A stretch of DNA of 64,000 bases from Rana temporaria (lineage: Eukaryota > Chordata > Amphibia > Anura > Ranidae). The notes below the pieces were generated by a model. It searched no databases and was not told the origin of the DNA. It was given only the letters and a program-made list of their open reading frames with translations. The stretch spans positions 293,517,599-293,581,598 of the forward strand of contig NC_053492.1 in assembly GCF_905171775.1 (NCBI RefSeq), read 5' to 3'. Shown piece after piece: positions 1 to 11,057 of this stretch (within the stretch, counting starts at the first letter, position 1; the number at the start of each line of letters is the position of its first letter). A program made the position numbers and the translations under genes.

Positions 1-507
1 AGTCACTATTCCTCCTATTAATACCAACGATGGAGCTCTGTTCCTTCCATAGACATCAATGATTCCCCACCCAATAACAAGATGGGGCATTGTTTACTTC
101 CACTTAAGCCAGGACATTCTTTTCTACTCCCATTGGCCTCAGTCAGCCCCCCCCTAATGTCTGAAGGACAGTAAACTGCCCCTTTGTTTAGAAAGTTTGG
201 AGAACCATGCACTAAACCAAAAAGCAAATAAATATATTCAGTGATTGATTTATTTTGATTGTGGTTTTAGGCATGCTTTTGTTGAAAGTATAGACATACA
301 CTTCACAGCTTGTAGTCAAATATTAGGAGATGTTTTAAAGTATTGCACAGACATCATGAAGATGCCAATATTAGGTTTTGATAATTTGTGTCAGTCAGGT
401 TATCATAATATATAAAATGATGCAATTTTTTTTCCTGTAAAGTGACTTCAGACAATGTTAATAGATGTCACACAATGAAGTTTTGTTAGAGTTGGTACTG
501 CTACATC
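1..507. other. No gene recognised (window start)
   Basis: AT-rich sequence with no coding region I can support. Short open frames here lack any recognisable motif. Confidence 0.5.
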
Positions 508-510
508 TAA

Positions 511-983
511 GGCCTCGTACACACGACGGGACCTGTCCGATGAAAACGGTCCACGGATCGTTTTCATCGGACATGTCCGCTGGGATCATTTGGTCTGATG
601 GCTGTACACACCATCAGACCAAATTACCAGCGGACAGGATACGCGGTGACGTGGCCGCGCCGTGGCTGCGACGATGACGCGGTGACGTGCGCGACCCTGG
701 AAGGTCAATGCTTCCACGCATGCGTCAAATCACTTTGACGCATGCGAGGGCTTTCGGCCGAGCGGAAAAGGGTCCGGTGAGTCATACAGACGACCGAACA
801 TGTCCGATGGACAGGCTTCCAGCGGACATGTTTCTTAGCATGCTAAGAAACATTTGTCCGCTGGAAACCTGTCCGCTCGGCCGGGAATCCGGTCCGGTCG
901 GCCGTACAGATGACCGAACATGTCCGCGGAAACTGGTCTGCGGACCAGTTTCAGCAAACATGTTCGGTCGTGTGTACGAGGCC
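511..983. mobile_element. Harbinger-like MITE with 3-bp TAA target duplication
   Basis: The element begins GGCCTCGTACACACGA and ends with the reverse complement TCGTGTGTACGAGGCC. TAA flanks both sides (508-510 and 984-986). The interior is a series of diverged inverted segments (repeats of CATGTCCG and CCGGTC), so the whole element can fold into a long hairpin. There is no transposase. A 3-bp TWA duplication is typical of PIF/Harbinger, which is why I chose that family; the assignment is an inference. Relatives with the same ends are at 22557, 40424, 48432 and 53348. Confidence 0.75.
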
Positions 984-1221
984 TAAGGCTTGCCAACTTT
1001 GTTACAGTGTCAGGTTGTCAAGATCTGTTATTGTGGTTTAGGGGGGCAGCCTAAATTATTTGCAGGCTACTGATGGCTTTCCAGAAAGCTAACACTGAAA
1101 ATGAAAAAAGCAAAGTGAGAATGCGGGGTGGGATGGTTGAGTAGAGGCAGAACTAGGAATTCTAACATAGAGACCTCACAGTCAGAAGTTTCAAAAGATA
1201 TCTAAAGGTAGGTGTAGACTA

Positions 1222-1977
1222 GGGGCCAGATTCTCGTAGTAGGAGCGCGTAACTTTGTGCGGGCGTAACGTAATCTGATTTACGTTACGCCTCCGCAACT
1301 TAGACGGGCAAGTGCAGTATTCTCAAAGCACTTGCTCCATAAGTTACGGCGGCGTAGCGTAAATCGTAAGCGTAAGTCTGCCTAATTCAAATGTGGGACA
1401 GGAGGGCGTGTTTTATGTTAATGTTCTGTGACCTGACGTGATTGACGTTTTTCACGAACGGCGCATGCGCCGTCCGTGGAAATCTCCCAGTGTGCATTGC
1501 TCCTAATGCGCCGCAAGGACGTATTGGTTTTGACGTGGACGTAAATTACGTCCAGCCCCATTCACGGTCGAGTTACGCAAACAACGCAAAATGTTCAAAT
1601 TCCGTCGCGGGAACGACGGCCATACTTAACATTGGTATGCCGCACTTACACCACCATATAGCAGGGGAAACTATACGCCGGGAAAAGCCTAATGTAAACA
1701 CGTTACTGTACTGTGTCGGCCGGGCGTACGTTCGTGAATTTGCGTATCTAGCTGATTTACATATTTTGACGCGTAAATCAGCGTACACGCCCCTAGCGGC
1801 CAGCGTAAATATGCAGTTACGATCTGACGGCATAAGAGACTTACGTCTGTCGGATCTAAGGGAAATCTATGCGTAACTGATTCTAAGAATCAGGCGCATA
1901 GATATGACGGCGCGACTCAGAGATACGATGGCGCATCTGGAGATACGCCATCGTATCTCTTTTGAGAATCTGGCCCC
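1222..1977. mobile_element. MITE with GGGGCCAGATTCTC terminal inverted repeats
   Basis: The left end GGGGCCAGATTCTC and right end GAGAATCTGGCCCC are exact inverted repeats. The interior is rich in ACGT/GCGTA words and subterminal inverted segments. A 144-codon frame inside (1442-1876) has no protein-like features and is treated as chance. No clear target duplication is visible. Related elements are at 43354-43505 (left half), 52543-53266 and, more distantly, 61256-61933. Superfamily unknown. Confidence 0.7.
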
Positions 1978-2445
1978 AAGTGTACAAGGATTCTGGAGCT
2001 CGCTTAAGCTACATCTGCCAGTCAAGAGCTGGAATAGATGTTTAGACTTTATTGGACCCTATGAGCAGCTCATCTGATCATATGATATTCCTTCAAGTAA
2101 AAATGGATGTCTCCTAAAAAAAAATTTTAAACTGACATCTTAATATTCAAGGAAGACTTCATCTAGAATATTGACATGCATAGAAACCACTAGCCAAGTG
2201 ATGCAACTTTCTGCCTAGGTGTTGTTGTTTTTTTTTCATCTTGGCATTACCGTGGAGTAGCATTAACCTCACCTTCAAAATCCTGAAGATCTGGGAAATC
2301 TTGCTGCTGCCAATCTTCCCAATATGGAGGGAGACAGGGGAGAGATCCATTGCTCTTGTGCAAGTCGCTGAATTGAACTGGGCTCAGGTAAGTATAAGGG
2401 GGTACTGAGGGGATCCTGCAGCAGAGAAGGCTTTTTACCTTGAAA
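1978..2445. other. No feature recognised
   Basis: Unassigned spacer between two repeats. No coding signal or repeat end found. Confidence 0.4.
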
Positions 2446-2940
2446 GGGTTGTAAAGGTTCATTTTTTATTTTCTAAATAGGTACCTTTAAGCTAGTGCAT
2501 TGTTGGTTCACTTACCTTTTCCTTGGATTTCCCTTCTGAATGTTTTTTTTTCTTTGTCTCAATTTCTCACTTCCTGTTTCCCCTCAGTAAGCTTGACCCC
2601 ATCATCCGAGCCGTTCTGGCTGGGGGTTAGTTAGCGTGTTGGCCCCCTCCTTTGGGACTACTTTCCTCCCTGCAGGGATGTAGTCCCAAGGGAGGGGGCA
2701 AGCACACTAGCAATATAATCTCGAAATACATTTTCCCAGCAGTGCTTCAGTGGTCAGGTCTTTCTCCCAAGCAGAGACACTCAGATGGTAGGGGCTCACA
2801 TTTCTCTGCTGGTTTAGTTTTAGGAGGGGACGGGCAGGGAGAGGAAGGGCTTCACACAGACTACAGAAATGACAGGAAGGGAGGAGGAGAAAGAGAGATA
2901 CAGATGCTGCAGAGAGAGCAGGATGATGTAAAGTCAGTTT
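2446..2940. mobile_element. Fragment of the GGGTTGTAAAGG repeat family
   Basis: The first 190 bp match the left half of the complete inverted-repeat element at 25661-26021 (shared CTAAATAGG, GCTAGTGCATTGTTGG, CACTTCCTGTTTC). It then runs into a local hairpin at about 2640-2700 (CCCCTCCTTTGGGACTA against TAGTCCCAAGGGAGGGGG). The matching right end is absent, so this is a partial or rearranged copy. No coding capacity. Confidence 0.6.
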
Positions 2941-3085
2941 ACTGACAAGTACATAGGAACAGGCAGGATCAACCAGGTATTACACTGTACAGAAAAGGAT
3001 AATTAACATTGCAAGAAATTACTAGCACAAAAAAAATGAAGGAGGGAAGAATAACTTGAAATGTGGAAAGAATGGTCAAAGTTAG

Positions 3086-3295
3086 GCTTGGTCAATCACA
3101 GGAGGGATCGGTCTTTTGTTTGCAGGTAGGATCGGTCAGTCGACCGCAGGAAGAATTAAAGTAAGGAAGTATCGGTTGGTCGACCACAGAAAGGATCAAC
3201 ATAAAGAATGATTGGTTGATTGATCAAAGGAAGGATCGTTTGGTCGATTGCAGGAAGGAACGGTCGGTCGCAGGAAGGATCGGTTGGTTAATTGT
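3086..3295. repeat. Degenerate minisatellite (GGATCGGTTGGTCGA-type units)
   Basis: About six imperfect units built from GGAAGGATCGGT plus TGGTCGA and GCAGGAAG, with spacing of roughly 25-40 bp and considerable divergence between units. A non-coding tandem array. Confidence 0.65.
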
Positions 3296-3504
3296 TCATC
3301 CCTTGTGAAAGCAATAACGTTTATTAAAAAAAAGTCAAAGAGACAGTGTAAAGTTTTGAACAAAAAAAGTAATATTTTTTTTTAAGTGCACAACCATCCT
3401 CAACCCCCCCCCCCCCCCAAAACTTTGCAGTGAGTGCAATAATTCTAGCTTCAGACTTCTTGTGTAACTCTAAACTGGTAATGTGTAAAAGCATCGCTAA
3501 TAGA

Positions 3505-3880
3505 GGTACCATAGTTTGGCGCCTTCCGCGGGTGTAATCAGTTTTTAAGAATGATATGTTAATATCTATTGACTCGGCGTAACATCGTCTTTAATATTTT
3601 ACCAAAAATTGGGTATTACATAGTGCTTGTGTGCAAAAAAATTATTAAAGTATGTTTTTCCCTAAAAAAAATCATTTGAAAAAACATTGCGCAAATACCA
3701 TGTGACATAAAAAATTGCAACACCCACCATTTTATTCTCTAGGGTCTCTGCTAAAAAATATATATATATATATAATGTTTGGGGGTTCTAAGCATTTTTT
3801 TAGCAGACAATAGATTTTTACATGTAGGAGAGAAATGTCAGAATTGGCCTGGGTGGGAATTGGTTAACAAAGATGAGGGG
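3505..3880 (-). mobile_element. Reverse-oriented fragment of a TTAA-type MITE
   Basis: Reading the minus strand gives the same order of words as 5620-5920: AACCCCCAAACATTATATAT, then TTAGCAGACACC/TTAGCAGAGACC, AAAATGG, TTACGCCGAGT and GGCGCCAAAC. It is therefore a diverged, inverted copy of the element at 5590-6660. It is truncated at both ends and non-coding. Confidence 0.6.
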
Positions 3881-3946
3881 AGGAGTTGCTTTAGTGGAAT
3901 AGCATTGCCATATCAGGCAGGTGGAGAGGGGAGGGGCGGAGAGTAG

Positions 3947-4055
3947 CCCTCCAGTTGTTCAGGAACTACAATTCCCATCATGCCTAGTCATGCCTGTGAA
4001 TGTCAAGAGTTTTATAATGCCTCATGGGATGTGTAGTTCCACAACAGCTGGAGGG
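3947..4055. mobile_element. Short palindromic MITE
   Basis: The left half (CCCTCCAGTTGTTC...AACTACAATTCCCATCATG) and right half (CATGGGATGTGTAGTT...CAACAGCTGGAGGG) are near-perfect inverted complements around a 30-bp centre. Hairpin-forming and non-coding; family not assigned. Confidence 0.6.
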
Positions 4056-4239
4056 CCGTAGTTTAAGGATCCCTGGTCTAGGAGGAGAGAGGGAGGGGGA
4101 GATGCTGGGGAGATATCTGGATGAAAGAGAGGGGAAGACGGCAACAGGCATGATCAGCCAGGTATTGTACAACATAGAAAGGGACAATTGACATGACAAA
4201 AGTACTGTGCTATATATCATGCCTTAAAGTGACTGGAGG

Positions 4240-5585
4240 GTTAAGGGTTACAACCACTTCAATACCATACACTTACCCCCCTTCCTGTCCAAGGCAATTT
4301 TCAGCTTTCAGCACTCTCATATTTTGAATGACAATTGTGCGGTCATGCGGCGCTGTACCCAAACAGAATTATTATCATTTTGTTCCCACAAATAGAGCTT
4401 TCTTTTGGTGGTATTTGATCACCTCTATGGTTTCTATTTTTTGCTAAACAAAAAAGTTTTTCTTTTGTTTCCGTTATAAAATTGTGTAAATAAGTAGGTT
4501 TTCTCCTTCACTGATGGGCACTGATAAGGCAGCACTGATGAGGTGGCACCAATGAGGTGGCACTGACGATGGGCACTGATAGGTGGAACTGATGGACACC
4601 GGTAGGCGGCACTGATGGGTAGCATTGATATGCAGCACTGATGGGCATTGATAGGCGGCACTGATGGGCACTCATGGGTGGCACTGGTGGGCACTGATAG
4701 GCGACACTGATGGGCACTAAAAGGCTGCACTGATGGGTACTTATGAATGGCACTGATAGGCGGCACTGCTGGGCGGATCTGATGGGCACTCATACATGGC
4801 ACTGAAGGGCACTGATAGGCGGCACTGGTAGGCAGAATTGATAGGCGGCACTGATGGGCACTCATGGGTGGCACTGATATGCAGCACTGATGACATTGAT
4901 AGTCGGCACTGATGGGCACTCATGGGTGGCACTGGTGGGCACTGATATGCGACACTGATGGGCACTAAAAGGCTGGACCGATGGGTAATTAGGAATGGCA
5001 TTGATAGGCGGCACTGATACATGGCACTGATGGACACAGATAGATGGCACTGATAGGCATCCCTAGTGGCACTGGCACTGCCAGGCATTGTGGGTGGGCA
5101 CTTATTGGCAACTGCCTTTGCATTGATTGGCAGCTGCCGGGCCACAGATTGGCATTTCCCTGGTGGTCTAGGTGGCATACCTGTTGGTCCAGTGGAGTGG
5201 GCATCCCTGGTGGTTCATTACGGTATCCTGGTGGTCCTGGGCGGGCATCCGGGGGGTGCTGTGCTGATAAACAATCAGCACAGACCCCCCCTGTCAGGAG
5301 AGCAGTTGATCGGCACTCCTCTACTCGCGAGTGAGGAAAAGCCGATCAACGCATCTTCCAGTTTAGATTGTGATCAGCCGTGATTGGACACAGCTGATCA
5401 CGTGGGTAAAGAGCCTTCGACGGAGGCTCTTTACCGAGATCGGTGTAGCGGTGTGTCAGACTGACACACCGCACCACCGTTTGCAGCGATGCAGCCCCCA
5501 CGAGCGCGCGTGACTGTTATCCTGAAAGACGTCATATGACGTCCAGCCAGGATAACGCGAAAAAAAACCTTGATACTTTAGAACC
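4240..5585. mobile_element. MITE-like repeat hosting a minisatellite
   Basis: The first 270 bp contain the block also seen at 45459-46401 and 61164-62283 (CCACAAATAGAGCTTTCTTTTG, GATCACCTCT, TTTTTTGC). The middle is a minisatellite. The last 300 bp (5260-5560) hold hairpin-forming GCCGATCA and GACGTCATATGACGTC palindromes. It appears to end near AACCACTTTAACCACTTGA, where the next element starts. Non-coding; boundaries approximate. Confidence 0.55.
4508..5060. repeat. Minisatellite, GGCACTGATGGGCACTGATAGGC units
   Basis: Dozens of imperfect tandem words of the form GGCACTGAT(G/A)GGC and GGCGGCACTGATGGGC, mostly in multiples of 12 or more bp. Larger blocks repeat too: about 4640-4780 resembles 4850-4990. 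On the minus strand this reads as Ser/Val/Pro/Cys-rich open frames of up to 161 codons, which are translation artefacts of the array. Confidence 0.85.
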
Positions 5586-5589
5586 ACTT

Positions 5590-6660
5590 TAACCACTTGA
5601 CAACCGGGCCTATTTTGGCACTTCCTTTGGTACTCTCCTTCATGTAAAAATCAAAAATGTTTTGCTAGAAAATTAATCAGAACCCCCAAACATTATATAT
5701 TTTTTTAGCAGACACCCTAGGGAATAAAATGGCGGTCATTGCAACTTTTTTTCTCGCACGGTTTCATGAATTAAAAAATAACAAAACAGTAAATTTAGCC
5801 CAATTTTTTTGTGGAATGTGAAAGATAATGTTACGCCGAGTAAATCGATACCTAACATGTCACACTTTAAAATTGCGCACACTCATGGAATGGCGCCAAA
5901 CTTCGATACTTAAAAATCTCCATAGGCGACGCTTTAATTTTTTTTACAGGTTACTATTTTCGAGTTACAGAGGAGGTTTAGTTCTAGAATTGTTGCACAC
6001 GCTCTAACGCACGCGACGATACCTCACATGTGGGGTTCGAACGGCGTTTACATATGTGGGCGGGACTTGCATGCGTGTTCGCTTCTGCGCGAGAGCTACC
6101 GGGGACAGGGGCGTTTAAAAAAAAAATATTTTATTTTTATTTTACTTAATTTTTACATATTTTTTTACATTTTTTTTTGTCACTTTTATTCCTATTACAA
6201 TGAATGTAAACATCCCTTGTAATAGGAATCACTGTGACAGGTCCTCTTTATGGAGAGATGTGGGGTCAATAAAAAAAATTCACCGATCACATGCCGACAG
6301 CCGCAATTGCGGCTTTGTTTACTTGCGGGTACCGGGCGTGACGTCATAACGTCACGCCCGGGCCTTCGACGGTCATAGAGATGACCAGTTATCTCTATGC
6401 TTCCCCAGCCAGCGCCGGCCGATTCGCTCTCTGGGCCCCCGATGGCACGGGAGAGCCCGGAGGAGCACCGGGTGGCGGCGGGGGGGGGGGGGGGGGTGGA
6501 CATCCCCTCCCGCCACCTATAAGAACGATCAAGCGGCGGAACTGCCGCTTTGATCATTCTTATAGTGCACAGAATCGGCGGCTGAAGACGGTGTAGCTGC
6601 AGGCATCATTCAGATATCACCGCACAAAGTCGTTAAAAGACGGCCTCCAGTTGTAAAAAA
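5590..6660. mobile_element. TTAA-type MITE (starts CCACTTGACAACC)
   Basis: It starts TTAACCACTTGACAACCGGGCC and holds a conserved ordered set of short motifs also seen inverted at 3505-3880. It contains a GACGTCATAACGTCACG palindrome near 6340, a G-run at 6481-6497, and an inverted repeat around it (ATAAGAACGATCAAGCGGC against GCCGCTTTGATCATTCTTAT). The right boundary, near the CGTTAAAAGACGGCC motif, is approximate. piggyBac or Kolobok ancestry is inferred from the TTAA and CC start. No transposase. Confidence 0.55.
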
Positions 6661-7664
6661 CGATAAAAACGAATACAGTCATCACATGTAATGATTGGTA
6701 AGCTGTAATATATTACATTTCTAGTTTAAGGTTTAATACTGCTTTAAACTCATCTCTTCTGCCTTCCACACTTTCCCATTACTATGGTGGCTGCATTACT
6801 GGACAGAAGAAATGTGCATGTGGATAGGGTGGGTAATACTAATAAAAAGTACTAGAACATTGCAGGATAAGAATGCCCTACAGCAGTGGAGACTGCGAGC
6901 GTCGCTTTTTCTAAGTTAAGGATCATTTTTGCAGTGAAATGAATTTGAGCCCTTGTAAAGCTGTAATTCTGGGATGTTTAGTTTGAAAAAAAAAAAAATA
7001 CTGTCTGAACTAAACTTATTTTTATTTTTTTCTGGTAAGACAGTTCACACATATGTATTTTAGCTGAGCATGTAGCTACTGTCCTTCACTTCAACTGTAA
7101 AGAGCTTTGCCACCACCTGCTGTAAGGTTAAGGTACTTCAGCTTCTATTTACAATTGTAGAAACAGGTTTGCTCTCTGGCTTCAGGTTGTGGATCAAGCA
7201 CAGGGAAAGAGTACACATAACCACTGAAATCTGATCAGATGTTGCTGGCAGCCGTGAGAAATGTTCCATTGTTACAGATGACCTTTACTGTATTTTCTTG
7301 TGGAAAGTATGTCTTGGTTGTACACATACTTTTTGTATACACTGTTGTTAATGACCTATAACTGCTGTATTACTGACAGTGGTGCTGATTTATTAATGCC
7401 AAATAGAGTTTTTCCTTGCAAGGGAATTTTTAATTTGTCATGGATTTTTGCTTAGCTTAGTAAGTATAAAGATTTTTCATTTAACAAAAAAATACTCCAT
7501 TACGTGCAAGGAAAAAAATAAATAAGTTAAAACTTGTATTTTTGCTCTCACATGATTGAATACTGGAATACAATAGAGCTTCACCTCATTCACAGAATTC
7601 CCTTGCAAAGTAAAAAGTCTGTTGAAAAGTGAATAGCCCTTTTGCATTTAGTAAATCGAATCTA
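6661..7664. other. No gene recognised
   Basis: About 1 kb of AT-rich sequence with no repeat ends, coding frame or tandem array that I can identify. Confidence 0.45.
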
Positions 7665-8745
7665 CAGTATCTCACAAAAGTGAGTACACCCCTCACATTT
7701 TTGTAATTATTTTATTATATCTTTTCATGTGACAACACTGAAGAAATGACACTTTGCTGCAATGTAAAGTGGTGAGCGTACAGCTTGTATAACAGTGTAA
7801 ATTTTCTGTCCCCTCAAAAGAACTCAACACGCAGCCATTAATGTCTAAACCACCAGCAACAAAACTGAGTACACCCCTAAGTGAAAACGTCAAATTGGAC
7901 CCAAAGTGTCAATATTTTGTGTGGCCACCATTATTTTCCAGCACTGCCTTAACCCTCTTGGGCATAGAGTTTACCAGAGCTTCACAGGTTACCACTGGAG
8001 TCCTCTTCCACTCCTCCATGACGACATCACGGAGCTGGTGGATGTTAGAGACCTTGCGCTCCTCCACCTTCTGTTTGAGGATGCCCCACAGATGCTCATA
8101 AGGGTTTAGGTCTGGAGACATGCTCTTCCAGTCCATCACCTTTAACCTCAGCTTCATTAGCAAGGCAGTGGTCGTCTTGGAGGTGTGTTTGGGGTCGTTA
8201 TCATGTTGGAATACTGCCCTGTGGCCCAGTCTCTGAAGGGAGGGGATCATGGTCTTATGTCACAGTACATGTTGGCATTCATGGTTCCCTCAATGAACTG
8301 TAGCTCTCCAGTGCTGGAAGCACTCATGTAGCCCCAGACTATGACACTCCCACCACCATGCTTGACTGTAGGCAAAACACACTTGTCTTTGTACTCCTCA
8401 TCTGCTTACCACCACACACGCTTGACACTATCTGAACCAAATACATTTATCTTGGTCTCATCAGACCACAGGACATGGTTCCAGGATTCCATGCCCTTAG
8501 TCTGCTTGTCTTCAGCAAACTGTTTGCAGGTTTTCTTGTGCATCATCTTTAGAAAAAGACTTCCTTCTGGGACAACAGCCATGCAGTCCAATTTGATGCA
8601 GTGTGTGGCATATGGTCCGAGCACTGACAGGCTGACCCCTCACCCCTTCAACCTCTTCAGCAATGCTGGCAGCACTCATGCATCTATTTCCCAAAGACAA
8701 CCTCTGGATATGATGCTGAGCATGTGCACTCAACTTCTTAGGTCG
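7665..8745 (-). mobile_element. Tc1 element, left part, split by a PLE insertion
   Basis: The terminal inverted repeat starts after a TA dinucleotide with CAGTATCTCACAAAAGTGAG. Its partner, CTCACTTTTGTGAGATACTG, lies at 20804-20823 on the far side of the PLE. The transposase remnant runs on the minus strand. The element was complete before the PLE landed in its helix-turn-helix coding region; the site is duplicated at 8731-8745 and 20692-20706. Confidence 0.9.
7909..8745 (-). pseudogene. Tc1 DD34E transposase, broken
   Basis: The catalytic part of a Tc1/mariner transposase, read on the minus strand in at least two frames. From N to C: an HTH segment (HIQRLSLGNRCMSA, ARTICHTLHQ), then the first catalytic Asp in VLWSDETKINVFG (near 8450), then the second in FQHDNDPKHTS (near 8200), then Glu in DLNPYEHLWG (near 8095) with exactly 34 residues between the last two, ending GGHTKY. 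A deletion/frameshift lies around 8250-8410 and others near 8620. The N-terminal piece continues at 20692-20745 beyond the PLE. No functional protein can be made from it. Confidence 0.9.
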
Positions 8746-8834
8746 GAGTTTTTAATTTTGAAGGAATAATGGACTTTATAGGCACCAATGGTCAGCATAG
8801 AATGTAAAATAAATTTTTTTATTGATACAAGCCC
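8746..8834 (-). repeat. Truncated pseudo-LTR of the left PLE copy
   Basis: The reverse complement of the first 89 bp of the repeat at 14220-14398 and 20514-20691 (GGGCTTGTATCAATAAA through AAAATTAAAAACTC). It stops 89 bp short of the outer end of the right copy, so the insertion is asymmetric. Confidence 0.88.
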
Positions 8835-11057
8835 AGGAATCTGGGTAATTGAATCAACAATTACAATATGGAAACACAATATTAAAAAAACATATAATTG
8901 ACTATATTAAAAACATTAATGAGCATTGAATATCTCTAAAATGCTAATAACCCATAAGGGTTGTACAGAAACCACAGATAGTCCACACGGGACAACAACA
9001 ACAGTTGGTGAACAAACGTAGGCTTCAATTTGTGTATTTTTATACATAGGCTCTACATGTTTCGCATGTTACTGCTTCTTCGGGAGCTTAAAAAGAATAC
9101 TTTCTGGAAGGAAAAAACATAGACTATTATTGGTTTCAGATTTTAAATTAACACTATATATTTAGTGAATCAGAGTAAATAGTGTTTCTTGTGCAAAAAA
9201 GCACCATAAACAATGACTCAGATTGCCAAGAACCGCCAAACCACCGGTGCAAAACAGGGGAATCAAAGTGAGGGAAGTGTAGGGACATGCCACATACCCA
9301 TATAGTTAATCAGAGGTGTTGAAAGGTAATACTGTCCTCGCCAAAATAGAAAAAATGGCGAGTAATGACTGATATGCCTAGATGGTGCGGCAAGAAAGAA
9401 AAAAGAGAATGTATATATATATATATACATATCTCAAATTGTCGGTGGTAATAGAGTCAGGGAAAGATAATAGCGAAGCTCCACACATCACCAGTAAAAG
9501 AGTGAGGGTGAACCATTTTGTGTATATAGAGAAACGAAATTATATGATAGTAAGAGAAGTAAACAAGTATAATAAACCTACCATCAACAATGATAGGTGA
9601 AAAATAAATGTATATATGTGTAAAAATTCCAACGATAGTTCTGGATCAGTGTGGTAATACTTTCCAGATGATAGGATGGATAAAGATGTAGTTTTTCGGA
9701 CAAAGTTTGAACTGGAATAGGGTCTAATAAAATAAGAAATAAACAGTGCTAATAAGACGATAGGGCTTACGCAACGCATAGATGCATATAGCAACCCAAA
9801 TCAAAAAGTACAAATATACATACCCAATGTACAGGGTACAGTCAGTATAGGGCTGGTTCAGAGATTAGGAAGCAGTGCAAGATAATGTATATAGACTGCA
9901 TATCTTTGAATAAAATAGGCAAATACCCATAAGGGTTAAATCCCAAAAAAGAATTGTAAGAACCGGACCAGACCATTAGAACATAGCTGTAGTGGTATGA
10001 GATGATATCTGTATGAAAAGGGATGAATAAACAAAAAACAGTCTAAATAAGGGCTGGTATAAGCATAGCCAATAATGCCAGTCACCGCTATCAAAAGAAA
10101 GAGAGAGAGACCCATGAGGGAGTGCTTACCATGTCCAAGTGCATCTGGTGTCTCACACGCCACTGTCTGTGGGAGCAATCGTGTAGCTTCCTGGAGATCC
10201 TGCTCCGTTATAAACGTGCATGCCTCCGATCACGTGAGCGGATGGGATTTCCGCGTCACGTGTTCCGACCAGAGATCACGAGGGCCAATCCCCTGTCAAC
10301 GCAAGCTCCATGGGCGTCAGATGACGCCTGCCAGAGCCAACGCAGGTGACCGGGCCGGTCCTCGTGGAAGGGGAGGAGTGTAAGAACACGCTCCGCCAAT
10401 GGGTTTAGGCGGGGCGTGTCGGACTGGCACTGCAAGTATTCGATGGCATAGTCCATCAACACAATACAGGTCAGGCCGAGGATCTCTCATCCATCCCCTA
10501 ACAGACCGCAGCATAGATACGCTGCGGTTGTCTGGCCGTACACTACCCCCCCATGAAACCCAAAAAGCAAATGCATCAGTCCTAACGGCTATGGCAAGCT
10601 GAGTCATAGGTGAAAAAAACTTAGAGTAATGATTCCTAAAAGAGGAAAACAATAAACAGAGTTAGATTGTACATAGTAACGCGCCACAAGCCGATACATG
10701 GTAAGAGTGGCCATGAATTAATGCTGCCAGGTGAGGCAGGACATGCATATAGTAATACAAGCATATTCAATATTTTTATATACATAATTATGTCTAGACA
10801 TTTAAAATATATCTGCAGAAAAGTTGATAGTCATTAGAACATAAAAGAGAAAGAGAACAGAACTACAGTAGCAGAAAAACAATCGAGGGGAAGAAAAGTA
10901 CATCTAGTGGAGTATAATGTATATCAGAAAACATACACAATACACTGCGGGGGGAGGGGAGCAGAGCCATACTGCAAAAATCTACTAGGGGAGGGGGGGG
11001 GGGGGAGGAAACCTGGGAGGAAGCAAAGTCAGCCACAAAAAGTACCACCATGACCAA
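8835..11057 (-). other. 3' untranslated region of the left PLE copy
   Basis: The mirror image of 18290-20513. It includes the hammerhead-like fold (9050-9087), the CpG-rich promoter-like block (about 10118-10410, with CACGTG and TTATAA-type words on the minus strand), a splice-donor-like GCTTACCATG (minus strand CATGGTAAGC, 10124-10133), and a 13-base G-run near 10993-11005. The run is 14 bases in the right copy. Confidence 0.8.
9050..9087 (-). ncRNA. Hammerhead-ribozyme-like fold, left PLE copy
   Basis: The exact mirror of 20261-20298; see that entry for helices and core. Read on the minus strand. Confidence 0.5.

Noticed and set aside
1442..1876. 144-codon frame
   Set aside because: It is inside a hairpin MITE with skewed composition; no homologous feature in related MITE copies at 52543 or 61256.
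4434..5204. Overlapping minus-strand frames of up to 161 codons rich in Ser, Val, Pro and Cys
   Set aside because: They track the GGCACTGATGGGC array in all frames, so they are artefacts of tandem repetition.
5990..6070. tRNA B-box-like GGTTCGAAC
   Set aside because: No matching A box or cloverleaf at the right distance; it lies inside a MITE.
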